Below are positions 23,600-34,928 of a DNA stretch of 64,000 nucleotides, piece after piece (position 1 is the stretch's first letter; every line of letters starts with the position of its first letter). A model generated the notes under the pieces. That model was not told the DNA's origin and ran no database searches. It saw only the letters and a program-made list of their open reading frames with translations. This DNA is from Cordilura impudica (Eukaryota > Arthropoda > Insecta > Diptera > Scathophagidae), in contig OY821521.1 in assembly GCA_963682025.1 (NCBI GenBank), positions 191,704,575-191,768,574 of the forward strand. The letters are read 5' to 3'. The position numbers and the translations under genes were made by a program.

Positions 23600-26390
23600 A
23601 GGGTAAAGTGTATAAAAAAAGTAATTTTTTTAAAAAAAAGTAATTTATTAAAAAAGTACCTTTTAAAAACCTTTATAAGAAAAGTACATTTTTCAAATAG
23701 TAGTTATGAAAAAATACCTTCTTAAAAAAGTACATTTAAAAAACATTTTTAAATAAAGAATCTTTTTTAAAAAAGTTCCTTTTTGAAAAGGTACTTTGTT
23801 GAAATAGTACCTTTTTACAAAAGTCCTTTTTTAAAAAAAGTACCTTCCTAGAAAGTCCTTTTATTAAAAAAGTACCTTTTTAAAAAAAGTACCTTTTTAA
23901 AAAACCACATTTTCTTAAAAAAGTACCTTTCAAAAAAGTACTGTTTAAAAAAAAGACTATTTTAAGAAAAAGTACATTTTCTTAAAAAAATTACCTTTTT
24001 GAAAAAAGTAACATTTGCAAAAAGTACCATTTCTTAAAAAAATACTTTTTCTTAAAATGTACATTAAAAATGTACCTTTTGAGAAAACTACCAATTTAAA
24101 GATAGTACCTTTTTAAAAAAATTCGTTTTCAAAAACCACTTTTTCTTAAAAAAAATACCTTTTAAAAAAGTACCTTTTTCAAATCTGTACCATTTAAAAA
24201 AAAATACCTTCTCTAAAAAAGTAAATTTTCTGAAAACAGTACCTTTTCTTATAAAAGTAAATTTTCTTAAAAATAACCTTTTCTTCAAAAATTACCTTTT
24301 AAAAAAAGTACCTTTTTCAAAAAAGTACTTTTTGAAAAAGTACCTTTTCTCTAAAAGTTGTATTTTCTTAAAAAAATACCTTTTCTTAAAAAATACTTTT
24401 TCTTAAAAAACTTTTCTTAAAAAAGTACATTAAAAAAGTACCTTTTGAAAAAATTACTTTTTTAACAAAGGGACTTTTTTAAAAGAGTGCCGTTTTAAAA
24501 ACAGTAGCTTCTAATAAAAATTACATTTTTTAAAAACCAATTTTCTTTAAAAAGTAACTTTTAAAAAAAAAGTACTTTTCTTAAAAACATACCTTTCCTT
24601 AAAAAGTAACTTTTCTTAAAAAGTAAATTTTCTTAAAAAAGTAACTAAAAAAGTAAAAGTATCTTTTTCGAATAAGTGTAGTTATAAAAAAAGTACCTTT
24701 TCTTAAAAAAGTACATTTTCTTTAAAAAAAAAACTACTTTTTCTAGAAAAAGTACGTTTTCTAAAAAAGTACCCTTTATTAAAAAATAAATTTTTCTTTA
24801 AAAAAAAAGTAGCAAAAACTACCATTTCTGTAAAAAAATACTTTTTCTTAAAAAGTACATTAAAAGTACCTTTTGAAAAAAATACTTTTTTAAAAACAGT
24901 ACTTTAAAATAAATACATTTTTAAAAAAACCACCTTTAAAAAAATACCCTTTGCAAATTGTACCATTTAAAAAAATTGTTTTTCTAAAAAAAGCAAATTT
25001 TCTGAAAAATAAGCACCTTTTCTTAAGAAGTTAATTTTCTTTTAAAAAAAAAGTACCTTTTCTTCAAAAATCACCTTTTCTAAAAAATCCCTTTTAAAAA
25101 AGTACCTTTTTCAAAAAAATACTATTTAAAAAAAGTACCTTTTCTTTAAAAGTTGTATTTTCTTAATAAAAATACCTTTTCTTAAAAAATACTTTTTCTA
25201 AAAAATTACTTTTTTAACAAATGGACTTTGTTTAAAAAAGTACTTTTTTAAACAGTAGCTTCTAATAAAAATTACATTTTTAAAAACCACTTTTCTTTAA
25301 AAAGTACCTTTTAAAAAAAAGTACTTTTTCTTAAAACATACCTTTTCTTAAAAAAGTATATTTTCTTTAAAAAAAAATTTTCTTAAAAAAGTATCTTTTC
25401 GTAAAAAAGGACCTTTTCTTCAAAAATCACATTTAAGAAAGTATCTTTTTCGAATAAGTGTAATTATAAAAAAAGTATCTTTTCTTAAAAAAGTTCATTT
25501 TCTTTAAAAAAAACCACTTTTTCTAGAAAAAGTACGTTATCTAAAAAAGTACTTTTTATTTAAAAAAAGTACTTTTTATTAAAAAAGTACTTTTTGTTAA
25601 AAAAAGCTTTTCTTAAAGAAGTACATTTTCTTAAAAAAGTACCTTTCTTAAAGAAGTACCTATTCTTTAAAAATTACATTTTCTTAAAGAAGTAAGTCTT
25701 CTTTAAAAATACGATTACTCACAAAAGTAACTTTCTTAAAAAAAAAATTACCTTTCCTTAAAAAGTACCTTTACAAAAATATACCTTTTCTCAAATTAGT
25801 GCCTTTCCTTAGAAAAGTATTTTTTCTTCAAAGAGTATTTTTTCTCCAAAAATAGCTTTTCTTAAAATAGTATTTTTTCAAAAAAGGTATATTTTCTTAA
25901 ATAAATAGCTTTTTAATAAAAGTGCCTTTAAAAAACAAAAAAATTTTAAATTTTTTTTTTCTTAAAAAAGTAAATTTTCTTTAAAAAAATATATATTATC
26001 TTAGAAAAAGATAGCATTTCTTGAAAAAGTACTGTTTCTGCCAATAAGAACTTATTTTGCAAAAAGTACTTTATTTCAAAAAGTGCTTTTTCTTCAAAAA
26101 TCACCTTTTCTTCAGGAAGCAAAATTTTCTTAAAAAAGTATCTGTTCTTAAAAAAGTACCTTTTAAAAAAATTACTTTTTTAAATAGAACCTGTTTAAAG
26201 AAAGTTCCTTTAAAAAAGGACTGTTTTTAAAATAGTATATTTTCTTTTTATTAAAACAGTAGTTTTTCTAAAAAAAAGTATGTTTTCTTAAAAAAGTTCC
26301 TTTTCTTATAAACGTAACTTTCCTTGAAAAAGTACCTTTTCTTAAAAAAATTTACATTTAAAAAAAGTAACTTTTCGCTATATTCTTAAA
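23600..26390. repeat. Minisatellite block 2, same 17-20-bp family
   Basis: About 2.8 kb of the same unit as 18600-21680. Longer internal duplications are evident: a ~780-bp stretch near 24290-24700 resembles 25070-25500, sharing AAAGTTGTATTTTC and CGAATAAGTGTA phrases. Both blocks have the same orientation, so the 1.9-kb island probably lies within one once-continuous array or the array was duplicated across it. Confidence 0.88.
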
Positions 26391-27720
26391 TTGTTATTTT
26401 TAAATAACACAAATAAAAAATTTTAAGAATAATATGATTTTTCCCCAATCAAAGGCCTAATTCCTATCATACAGCCCTCGTATTATAACAACAAAAAATA
26501 TTGCCACATTTTTGCACTTAAATTAATTTTAAAAAAAAGTCCTTACATCCTTACATTTCCTTTACAAAAAAAAATTAGATAGAAAAGACATGATATAAAA
26601 TCAGCTGGGTTTTTCTTAAAAATGCGCATGCTTGCTTGTTCTCTCCGTAACTCTTATGCTCTCAAATCAATGAGAGCAACAAATAACTCAAAATAACATT
26701 ACAGAGACCAATCTGACATTTTATAAGCGCATGTTTTGTAAAATTGTTTTCTTTTTTTTTTTTTTGGTGTGTGTAAGGAAAATCTTAAACAAACTAACAA
26801 TAATAGATTTTTGTTCCGGTTAAAACGAGTGTAGAATTTCATTATTACTATTTAATGCCTCTTCAAACAGCCTCCTTTAAAAATGCCGTAGGTATAAATG
26901 TTTTTGTTTTTGTATAAAGACTTAACAAAGTATTAAAAAAATATATGTGTATGTATGTATGTATTTTTCTCACAAAAGTTTTATAATGTTATAAATTATT
27001 TATGAATAAAAACATTTTTTTTTTTTAACAATATAGAGGTTTTTTTTGACAAACAAGGTTATTATTTGAACTTGTTCATTTGAAGCTCAATCAGGCTAAA
27101 TTGGGTCTCGTTTTGCTTGGAGACAATCAGACAAAAAATCACTTCCATTTAATATTTCTATAGAAAAGTTGAAAAATAATTGTTGTATTGTGACTTAAAA
27201 ACCAAGCTCAGTTAGATAATTTTTTCAAAGCGACTTGCGAGGCTGTATTGTAACAGAACTGAATTTCAGTCGTTGGCCATAGGACGAAGAGGTCGCCCCC
27301 CGAGTTAGATTAACAATCAACCAGTCGGTTTTCGTCAAAATGATAACATTAGAGAATTTTAAAATTACGAATTTGAATTATTTTTAGTGAATGATTTGAC
27401 AGCATAGTAAAATAAAATATTATTAATTTAATATAAAAAATACTTTCACAATTTTTATTGTTCAAAAGCTCTTGTGAAAACCAGGATAACAACATTAAAT
27501 TAAACATTTCTTTAACATTTTCTGGAAGTTATCGGTTCGCTTCGAATTTTTCAACCAAAATCGGTGGGATTAAGATATTTGCATTATTACTATTTTTGTT
27601 CTCAATATCAGTTTAAGGTCGCAAAGACCTTATGAAGATTTATTTATACAAAAAAATTTGGAAAAAAAAATTAATAAATTTCTAAAAGCAGTTAAAAATT
27701 TTTTTTAACAATAGGAGTTA
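26391..27720. other. Intronic spacer, nothing firmly recognised
   Basis: AT-rich. Short GC-richer patches occur near 26600-26720 (GCGCATGCTTGC, loosely inverted at 26727) and 27220-27350 (GAGGTCGCCCCCCGAG). The latter could be a fragment of an old element but has no identifiable protein. Confidence 0.35.
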
Positions 27721-28088
27721 TCTATAATATTAATAGGCAAGGCGATTTCTTGTGACCGATTTAAGTTTTACAGTTTTACCCCGATTTGGACAAAAAAATT
27801 TATCATTTGAGAGGTATTTCTTTTTAGCTCTTACCCAGATTTACAGATTTTCATCGTCTGGAATATTTTTTTGTAGTTATGATCGTTTAAAGTTGATACT
27901 AACACATACATAAAATTATACAATGCTATGTGTGTGTTTATTAAATTTGTTAATGTGTTTGTGTTAAGTTTGTTTTTTTTCATTTAAAATGAGTTAAATT
28001 ATGAAGCATACCTTTAGGGTCTTTATTAAATGAAAAAGTAAAATTTTCTAGAATTTGCACTCGAATTTCTAGTGCTGGAATCTGCTAG
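27721..28088 (+). mobile_element. Non-autonomous Helitron, copy H1
   Basis: Begins TCTATAATATTAATAGG after an A and ends TCTGCTAG before a T. The subterminal hairpin is degraded here (CTCGAATTTCTAG). The internal phrases ATTATTTGAGAGGTA, TAACACATACATAAAATTA and CCTTTAGGGTCTTTATT are shared with all copies. It pairs head-to-head at its 3' end with H2. Confidence 0.85.
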
Positions 28089-28500
28089 TTATTATATTTA
28101 GAAATAATTTTTCTCTATAAAAAAGTGGGAAAAAAATGGAGCACAATTATTAAATACCTTTTTTAGAGAAATAAAAAATATTAAAAATATTTCTATATAT
28201 TAAATATTATTTTTTTAATGAAGTAAAAACAAATTGGAGAATTTTTAATATATTTAAAATTATATATTTTTTCAGTAAATTTTCTCTGTCCATAGTGATA
28301 AAAAAAAATTGGGTGAAAAGAAAATTTTTATATTTTTTTAATGAAATAAAATAATTAAAATGCAAAAAAATTATATATTTATAAAGAAAACTAAACAATT
28401 TAAAGAATTTATTTTAATTTATTTTTTGTAATGGGGGGAAAATTGGAGAATACAATTTGTTGTAATAAATGCTTAGGGATTTTTTTTATATTTAAAATAA
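28089..28500. other. 412-bp spacer between oppositely oriented Helitrons
   Basis: AT-rich, with loosely repeated TTTTTTAATGAAATAAAA phrases. No coding or structural feature beyond its position between H1 and H2. Confidence 0.4.
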
Positions 28501-28876
28501 CTAGCAGATTCCAGCCCTCGAAATTCGAGTGCAAATTCTAGGAAATTTTATTTTTCATTAAATAAAGACCCTAAAGATATGCTAATCAATTATAGCTAAT
28601 CCACAAATCAACACAAGAAAACAAACTCATTTTTATGTCAAACACATTAACAAATGTCATAAACACACACATAGCATTGTATAATTTTATGTATGTGTTA
28701 GTAGCATCTTTAAATGCAATTTACTCAAAAGAATGGAACAAATTAAAAAATCTGTAAATCTGCAAAACGGCTAAAAAGAAATACCTTTCAAATAATATAC
28801 GTTTGGTCATAATCGGGATAAAACGGTAGAATAAAACATCGGTCACAAGAAATCGCCTAGCCTATTATATTATAGA
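28501..28876 (-). mobile_element. Non-autonomous Helitron, copy H2
   Basis: Reverse orientation: CTAGCAGATTCCAGCC at 28501, the palindrome CTCGAAATTCGAG just inside, and the 5' end ATTATAGA at 28876 followed by T. Nearly full length, with an intact 3' hairpin. Confidence 0.88.
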
Positions 28877-29472
28877 TATATATTTTTTTTTCATTAAAAA
28901 AAGTTGAAAAAAAAATTTTTTAAGTAATTTTTTTAAGAAATACAAACAATTTAGTAGTTTTTTTTTATGATGTAAAATGACCAATTGGAATAATATTAAA
29001 AAAATTTTTTTCCATAAAATATACTCGTAAAGTTTCTCCATTAAGTGGTTAGAGAAAAAAATATTAATAACTTCTACATAGAAATAAAAACAATTGAAAA
29101 ATATACAATTTGTAGCATTTGTTTTAATATTTGATTTTTATACCAAAAGGAGATAAAATTTAAGAGAAAAATTTTTTTTAAATAAATTTTTTAATATTTT
29201 TAATATTTGAAGAATTTTCTGTTTTAAATTATATTTTATTTCATAAAAAAGATTTTACATAGATTAGTGGCTAAAAAGCAAAATTTTCGAGCATATTTTT
29301 TTTTAATTTTTTAAGAGAAAAAAAAACAAAATTAAAAAAATTGGAATATTTTTTTTTTATATTTCAAATTATATGTCTTATTTTTTATAAAAAATAATTT
29401 TTGTACATAAAGTATTGGGTAATTTTTAATAAATTTTTAGAGAAATAAAAAATTTAAAAATAAATTTATTAT
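28877..29472. other. AT-rich spacer, nothing recognised
   Basis: Almost pure A/T with repeated ATTTTTTTTAA phrases; no frame or element end. Confidence 0.4.
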
Positions 29473-30428
29473 TATACCCTCCACACGTCAGTGGCAGAGG
29501 GTATATATAGGTTTGTCATTCCTTTTGTAACGCATCGAAAAACTAATTTCCGACACCATAAAGTATATATATTCCTGATCCTTATCACAGCTCGAGTCGA
29601 TATAGCGATGTCCGTCTATCCGTCTGTCTGTTGAAATCACGCTCATTCACAAAAAAAAAGCCATCTAACTGGATAAGGTTACAATAATATCATTACCCAT
29701 AATTCCCAGCAGGTTGGTATTGAAAATGGGCTAAATCGGGCATCATTGTGATTAGATTCGAGCAAAAATATGTAGATACCTCTAAAAAAAAACATAAAAC
29801 CCAATGTGTTTGTTGTAACAGTTTAGTGGTTGAACATAATAATTGTACAACAACATAAACAAATGCCACAAAAAAATATGCATATATTAACAATACCAAG
29901 AACACAATAACATAGCTCATGTTAGTAGTATTGCCACATTTTTTTTTTATCGTTATCACGTTATAATAAAAAAAATCGCCAATATGAAAGAAAAAATGAA
30001 AACGAAAAATGGAAAATGAAAAATGGAAAATGAAAAACGAAAAATGAAAAACGTAAAATGGAAAATGTAAAATAGAAAATGAAAAATGGAGAATAGAAAA
30101 TTGAAAATGAAAAATGGAAAATGAAAAAAGAAAATTGAAGAATTAAAAATAAAAATGGAAAATGAAAAACGGAAAATGGAAAACGAAAAATGGAAAATAG
30201 AAAATGAAAAATGGAGAATGAAAAATGGAAAATGTAAAATGAAAAAAAAAAAAATTAAAAATGGAAAATGCAAAATGCAAAATGGAAAATGAAATTGAAA
30301 AATGGAAAATGAAAATTGAAAAATGAAAAATGAAAAATGGAAAAAAAAACGCAAAATGGAAAATGGAAAATGAAAATTGAAAAATTAAAAATGGGAAATG
30401 GAAAACGCAAAATGGAAAATGAAAATTA
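29473..30428 (-). mobile_element. DINE/Helentron-like element, family A, copy 2 (truncated, with satellite)
   Basis: Begins with the terminal hairpin TATACCCTCCACACG...GGCAGAGGGTATA and continues with the family A body in reverse (CGATATAGCGATGTCCGTC, TTGAAATCACGCTC, CCAGCAGGTTGGTATTG). It is clearly homologous to 4330-4871. At 29995-30428 it passes into AAAATGG/AAAATTG heptamers. The palindromic left end of the family is missing; the satellite abuts a truncated Helitron. Frames read from the body (Phe/Leu/Val-rich) are spurious. Confidence 0.75.
30000..30428. repeat. Degenerate heptamer satellite AAAATGG / AAAATTG
   Basis: Reverse-strand form of the TTTTCCA satellite at 2084-3047, about 430 bp, with many one-base variants. 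It occupies the same internal position in this DINE-like copy as in copy 1. Confidence 0.85.
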
Positions 30429-30620
30429 TCTCGATTTGGACCAAACATATATTATTTGAAAGGTATTTCTTTTTAGCTGTTCACCAGATTTACATATTTT
30501 TAAAATTTTTCCTTTATTTTGAGTAAATTGCATTTATAGTTACTACTAACACATACATAATATTAAACGTATGCTATGTGTTTATTAAATTTGTTAGTTT
30601 GTTAATGAGTTTGTTTTCTT
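30429..30620 (+). mobile_element. Truncated Helitron fragment, copy H9
   Basis: Matches the 5' half of the Helitron family from the TCGATTTGGACCAAAC phrase through TAACACATACATAA to GAGTTTGTTTTC. It lacks the TCTATAAT start (lost against the satellite) and the 3' half (replaced by the Tigger relic). Confidence 0.75.
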
Positions 30621-30990
30621 CCTTTGCTGACTCCTTCTTCTCTAATATTAACTCAAATGATTTGCGTATGTAGTATTGGGCGGTAAAAACCGATTTGAAC
30701 ATTAGGATGGGTAAAAGAGATAAAACTTTAAATTCTAAGATCTTTTTTTTTACATAATTTTCTACGTCCGGAACTAAGCAATGATAAAACCAATCATTAA
30801 ATAAACTAGCAATCATCCATGCTTTTTTGTTGGCTCTCCAATACACTGGATGGTTATTTTTGTTGCATCGTTTCATAGATCTTTGATTTAATGATCGGTT
30901 AATAAACATTGGCTTGGTCATAAAATCACCAGATGCATTACCGTACAGCAATGATATTATTCGATCTTTACGCTGCTATCTCACATCACA
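30621..30990 (-). pseudogene. Tigger/pogo-type DDE transposase fragment
   Basis: Minus-strand translation gives QRKDRIISLLYGNASGD, then TKPMFINRSLNQRSMKRC, PVYWRANKKAWM and a WF..C.VPDVENYVK stretch. These are the middle of a DDE_1 (Tigger/pogo, CENP-B-related) transposase, including the region leading to the second catalytic Asp. The conserved Leu-Leu-Leu-Asp-Asn-Ala segment expected next is disrupted, and the tail runs into Lys/Glu-rich sequence. No N-terminal DNA-binding domain or terminal repeats were found. A dead internal fragment; family inferred from motifs. Confidence 0.75.
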
Positions 30991-31638
30991 GTGCACTTTT
31001 CGAATTAGTCGAATCCATCGCCATTAACAATTGTGTTCATACATCTGACTCTCTCTCTTTTTTTTTTTAAATAGATTTACCGAGTTTATTATATAGGCAC
31101 ATGTTTGAGGGAAAATGTTTACATATATTATTATTAGTATTATTTTAATAATAGTTAATAATATTTATGCTCTATAATTAACAAACTTGCGTTTTTATAT
31201 GCGCATTTCAAGAAATAAATCATAATAATATATTTAACAAGTTAAAACTTGAATTACAAATTTTGCAGAATCCAGTAAATTTGCATTAAATTTATAACAG
31301 GGTAACATTAATCATCGTTAGCGGCAGCCATTACTCGCACGAAAAATTTGGTGCCATTAGTGTGACCACTGCAGAAAATGTGTGTGTATTAGTAAAAAAA
31401 AAATGTGAGTGTATTGAGTTTTTCGAACTTGCAGTGTGATGTGTGATAGGGGGGTTAGAAGCCTTAAAACCAGGAGCTGTTTTTTCGTATTTGGAAATAA
31501 AAGTTCTTGAAGAAAGCTTTTTTAAATTAAAATTGTAAATATTTTCGTAAAAATCGCTTTGTAGGAGTAGCGTTTTAAAAAAATTTCCGCATTTTGGGAA
31601 CCGCGGAGGTTTACTTGTATTTCTTTTATGAAGTCTTA
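30991..31638. other. Spacer with a promoter-like motif, no supported gene
   Basis: AT-rich, with a non-repetitive GC-richer patch at 31315-31460. A 109-codon minus-strand frame at 31331-31660 has no recognisable domain and runs into the adjacent transposon. It may be leader sequence. Confidence 0.35.
31358..31368 (-). promoter_or_regulatory. Motif-1/M1BP-type core promoter element
   Basis: Minus-strand TGGTCACACTA is an exact match to the fly Ohler motif 1 consensus, usually found at the start site of TATA-less housekeeping genes. It sits in the GC-richer patch noted above, but no clear coding exon follows in either direction, so function is uncertain. Confidence 0.35.
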
Positions 31639-32292
31639 TAGTGCGTTTACATCTAAGCAAAATCTAGTATATACGAGATTTCGAGCACAATTTAGTTCAT
31701 TTTTACTAGATTTTAGCAAAATCTCACAAAATCTTGTCAAACTTGGCACTACCAAATGATACTACTGTGTTTTTTAATATTATAGAAGAAAACTACAACG
31801 CAGTGACTGAAAAATTGACATTTTAAAACAAAAACAAAAGCAAACAAGTTGAATAAAAAGGAAATAAAATATTAATTATTAATAAATATGACGAGTCTAT
31901 AATAAAAATATATTTAGTGATTGAAAAGTTATAATTTTTTATAAAATTATTAATTGTGCAAAAGGCATTTGTTTTTGTTGTTCAAACAACACATTTAACA
32001 AATGCTGATGTTTTTTTCGCAAAATTTCTATTTCAGCTTGTGCTTTTTTAATTTCTTGATGCATAATATAATAATAAAATCTGTTCCTTTTTAGAATTTT
32101 CCATTTCCTATTGTTCTTATTTTTGGTATTTCTAGTTTATATGTTTATATGTTTTATTTTAATCAGCTGTTTATTGTTGTGGAAACAAAATCTCACAAAA
32201 TGCCAAAAAAAAAGTGAGATGTAAACGGTATAGATTTTGAAAATAGATTTCAACTAAAATCTACTAGATTTACCATAGATGTAAACGTGCTA
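31639..32292 (-). mobile_element. Harbinger-like deletion derivative, 654 bp, TTA target duplication
   Basis: Terminal inverted repeats TAGTGCGTTTACATCT (left) and TAGCACGTTTACATCT (right, read inward) match at 14 of 16 positions and continue with AAATCTAGTA on both sides. They are flanked by TTA at 31636-31638 and 32293-32295. A 3-bp TWA duplication is typical of PIF/Harbinger. Subterminal copies of the ends occur (CCGTTTACATCTCAC near 32220). An internal minus-strand frame retains the end of a coiled-coil protein, so this is a deleted larger transposon rather than a pure MITE. Confidence 0.65.
31939..32125 (-). pseudogene. C-terminal coiled-coil remnant, possible Harbinger accessory protein
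   Basis: Reading right to left to the stop at 31939-31941, one frame gives basic residues, then EIKKAQAEIEILRKKHQHLL, NVLFEQQKQMPF and the stop. It has the heptad character of the C-terminus of MADF/SANT-like accessory proteins that accompany Harbinger transposases in flies. It starts without a proper Met and is out of context, so it is non-functional. Assignment is by composition and location only. Confidence 0.4.
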
Positions 32293-33118
32293 TTACTTTT
32301 TAATAATTTTCGGCCTTTTTTTTTAATATAAAAATTTTTTGTTCTTATAAAACTATAATTTTGTTAGAAAAATTTTGTTTTTATGAAAGGTTCGTATGAT
32401 GGTATTCGTTGAGTATCGACAGAAAAATAGTATAATTTAGAGTATATTTAAAGATTTGAAAAAATATTTTTACTTAAGGTAATTTTTTTTAAATTAAATT
32501 AATATTTTTTAACCCCTTAAAAGTATACTACATTTTTAAAGGCCTTAAGTATTATCTATGGTTTTAAATTGCGAATGCTTTCGAGATAATTTCGATACAC
32601 TTCGCTATATTGAATACCAAAAAAATTAATTTTGCACATTCGAAAAAAATTCACTCGCTCACGATTGAGGTAATTAGGCCCCAGTTTGAGAATAACTAAT
32701 TTGAAACTCTCCACTTGTGTCATTTTCAAACTTGAAGTGAACACAAATTTTTGTGATGTAACCAAATTTTGAGGTGAAAAAAAAAATTATATAAATATTT
32801 TAGAAGTAAAAACAATTTTTATGTAAAAAAAACAAAAAAAAACTGGTTAAAAATGTTCTTAAGGTGAACAATTTTTTCTTTTTTTATTAATTCATTCACT
32901 AGATGCAATTACATATGAAATCCCACAATTTTTAAGGGTATTTTAGTGCATAATGTTTGTTGGTTCCGCCTGTTTAAAAAAATAATACATTTCTTAAAAA
33001 TGCATTTGTATAAGTATAATGTAAGTATAATGTTAAGGAAATAGCATTAAAATATGCTCATCCGAAATGGTCATAAAATCAGTTTGGACGGTGAAATCTT
33101 CAACCACAATAACTAAAA
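32293..33118. other. Spacer, nothing recognised
   Basis: AT-rich; a 69-codon minus-strand frame at 32556-32765 has no identifiable domain or good start. No repeat boundary seen. Confidence 0.35.
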
Positions 33119-33580
33119 CAAGAGCGTAAAATTCGGCTATGCCGAATCTTTCATACCCTCCAACTGGGTTTTACGTTCACATTAATATTTGGACTTATTG
33201 TAATATTTACAACAAATGTAAACAAAATAAATTATTAAAACAAACACACAGAATTGTTACACTTTTTTGAAGGCGTCTCCATAATTCGGCAATATCATGG
33301 CACAAAGATGCCAGATTTACCACATTTTAAATACCAACCTGCTCGAAATGACGAAAAACAAAGTTTACCCAGGTAAATGGATTATATTGTGATTTCAACA
33401 GACAAACAGACGGACGGATAGACGGACAGACGGACATTGCTATATCGACTCGAGTTGTTATAAGGATCAAAAAAATATATATACTTTATGGGGTCGCAAA
33501 TTCATTCTTCGATGCGTTACAAACGGAATGACAAACTGATATATAAAACTGCACAGTGGTGTGGAGAGTATAAAAATTAA
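33119..33580 (+). mobile_element. DINE/Helentron-like element, family A, copy 3 (compact, no satellite)
   Basis: Begins AACAAGAGCG with the palindrome ATTCGGCTATGCCGAAT and CATACCCTCC. It continues through AATACCAACCTGCTC, the GACGGACGGATAGACGGAC microsatellite and ATATATACTTTATGGGGTC, and ends with a degraded terminal hairpin near 33560. It aligns to both ends of copy 1 but has only ordinary sequence where copy 1 has 2.6 kb of heptamers. It serves as the reference unexpanded form. Confidence 0.75.
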
Positions 33581-33904
33581 AAGAGTTATGAAAAAGGAAA
33601 TATTTTAGCGTTACTAGAATATTAAACAACTATTACTTCTGGAAAGTTTCTGAAGAGAAACTATTTCCTTCAAAGTGGGCATGCGAAATTTTGTGCAGTG
33701 AAATCTTCAACATTAAAAGTTAGAAAAAAGTAATGATAGCGGTAGGTAGTAAATAAAGAAAGAAACATTTTGTCGTTTTCTGAATATGCAATATCTGGAA
33801 TCTTCAAACAGAATACAGTGCGTTCATAAATGATAACACATTTGGTAAACTATGAATCAATGTTCTATAAAATTTGAACTATACATTATCATATCTTTCT
33901 GGAA
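33581..33904. other. Spacer, nothing recognised
   Basis: A 10-base-plus phrase (GTGAAATCTTCAAC) occurs on both sides of the copy 3 element (near 33092 and 33698), probably an older local duplication. Confidence 0.35.
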
Positions 33905-34283
33905 CCTATAATATTAATAGGCTAGGCGATTTCTTGTGAACGATGTTTTGTTCTACCGTTCTATCCCGATTTGGATCAATCATATATTATTTGAAAGGTA
34001 GTTCTTTTTAGCCGTTTTGCAGATTTGCAGATTTTTAGATTTTTTCCTTTATTTTGAGTAAATTGCATTTAAAGTTGCTACTAACACATACATAAAATTA
34101 TACAATGCTATGTGTGTGTTTATTAAAATTTTTTTGTGTTTATAATAAAAATGACTTTGTTTTTTGTGTTGATTTGCGAATTGGCTATAATTGATTGGCA
34201 TACCTTTAGGGTCTTTATTTAATGAAAAAATAAAATTTCCTAGAATTTGCACTCGAATTTCGAGGGTGCTAGTAATCTGCTAG
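33905..34283 (+). mobile_element. Non-autonomous Helitron, copy H3
   Basis: CCTATAATATTAATAGG (first base changed from T) at 33905 and ATCTGCTAG at 34283. The hairpin CTCGAATTTCGAG is intact and followed by a slightly longer tail than usual. The internal sequence is close to H8. Confidence 0.88.
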
Positions 34284-34648
34284 TAATAATAGTTCCATTA
34301 AAATTTGATTAATGTTTAGTTTCTATATCCAATTATTGCCTCAGCAAAGTTGGATCCAAGACCATGTCTCGAAATTTTCTTACTTGTTTTTTGCTTAATT
34401 TTTAAGTATGGATGGACAAATAGATGTTATAAAAAATAAATTTGACTGAATTCCAAAATCTTGAGAGAGATCTTTGAAAATGTTGAGAGATCTATCAAAA
34501 TTTTTATAAATTTTTTTTTTTTTTTTGCTTGAAAATAAATATTTTTGGAATTTTTCAATAATTTTTTTTTTACTTTTCTTGCAGTATATTTTTTCCCAAA
34601 AAAAAACATTTTTCGAATTTTTATTTCATTATTATGACAAAAGGCATA
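34284..34648. other. Spacer, nothing recognised
   Basis: AT-rich with poly-T runs. The 81-codon minus-strand frame crossing it is lysine-rich low-complexity sequence, not a gene. Confidence 0.35.
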
Positions 34649-34928
34649 CAGCTGGGAAAAAAATAGCACCACTCTGACAAGCGATATTTTTTAAGCCTCT
34701 TACTTACATTTGTAAGTATTAGAAACTTATGAATACGTTTTAACAAAGGAAAAAAGTCATAATTTTATTTCATTTTCAGCGAATTTAAGTAACTTTGTGA
34801 AAAATAACTAAAATTATAAGGAAAAAATAGCACCACTTTTCAAATATGCATTTAAAATTATAAAAATAAGAAATAAATGTTATATTAAATAAATAATTGT
34901 ATATTAAATGTAAGATTATTCAATAAAT

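Noticed and set aside
27220..27350. GC-richer patch that could be a decayed coding exon
   Set aside because: Translations on both strands contain stops and match no family I recognise.
29693..30448. Frames rich in Phe, Val and Leu suggesting membrane proteins
   Set aside because: They fall in the DINE-like body and its satellite and are mirrored at 4330-4870; no conserved protein.
31331..31660. 109-codon minus-strand frame near the motif-1 site
   Set aside because: Runs into the Harbinger-like element, no recognised domain; kept only as possible leader.
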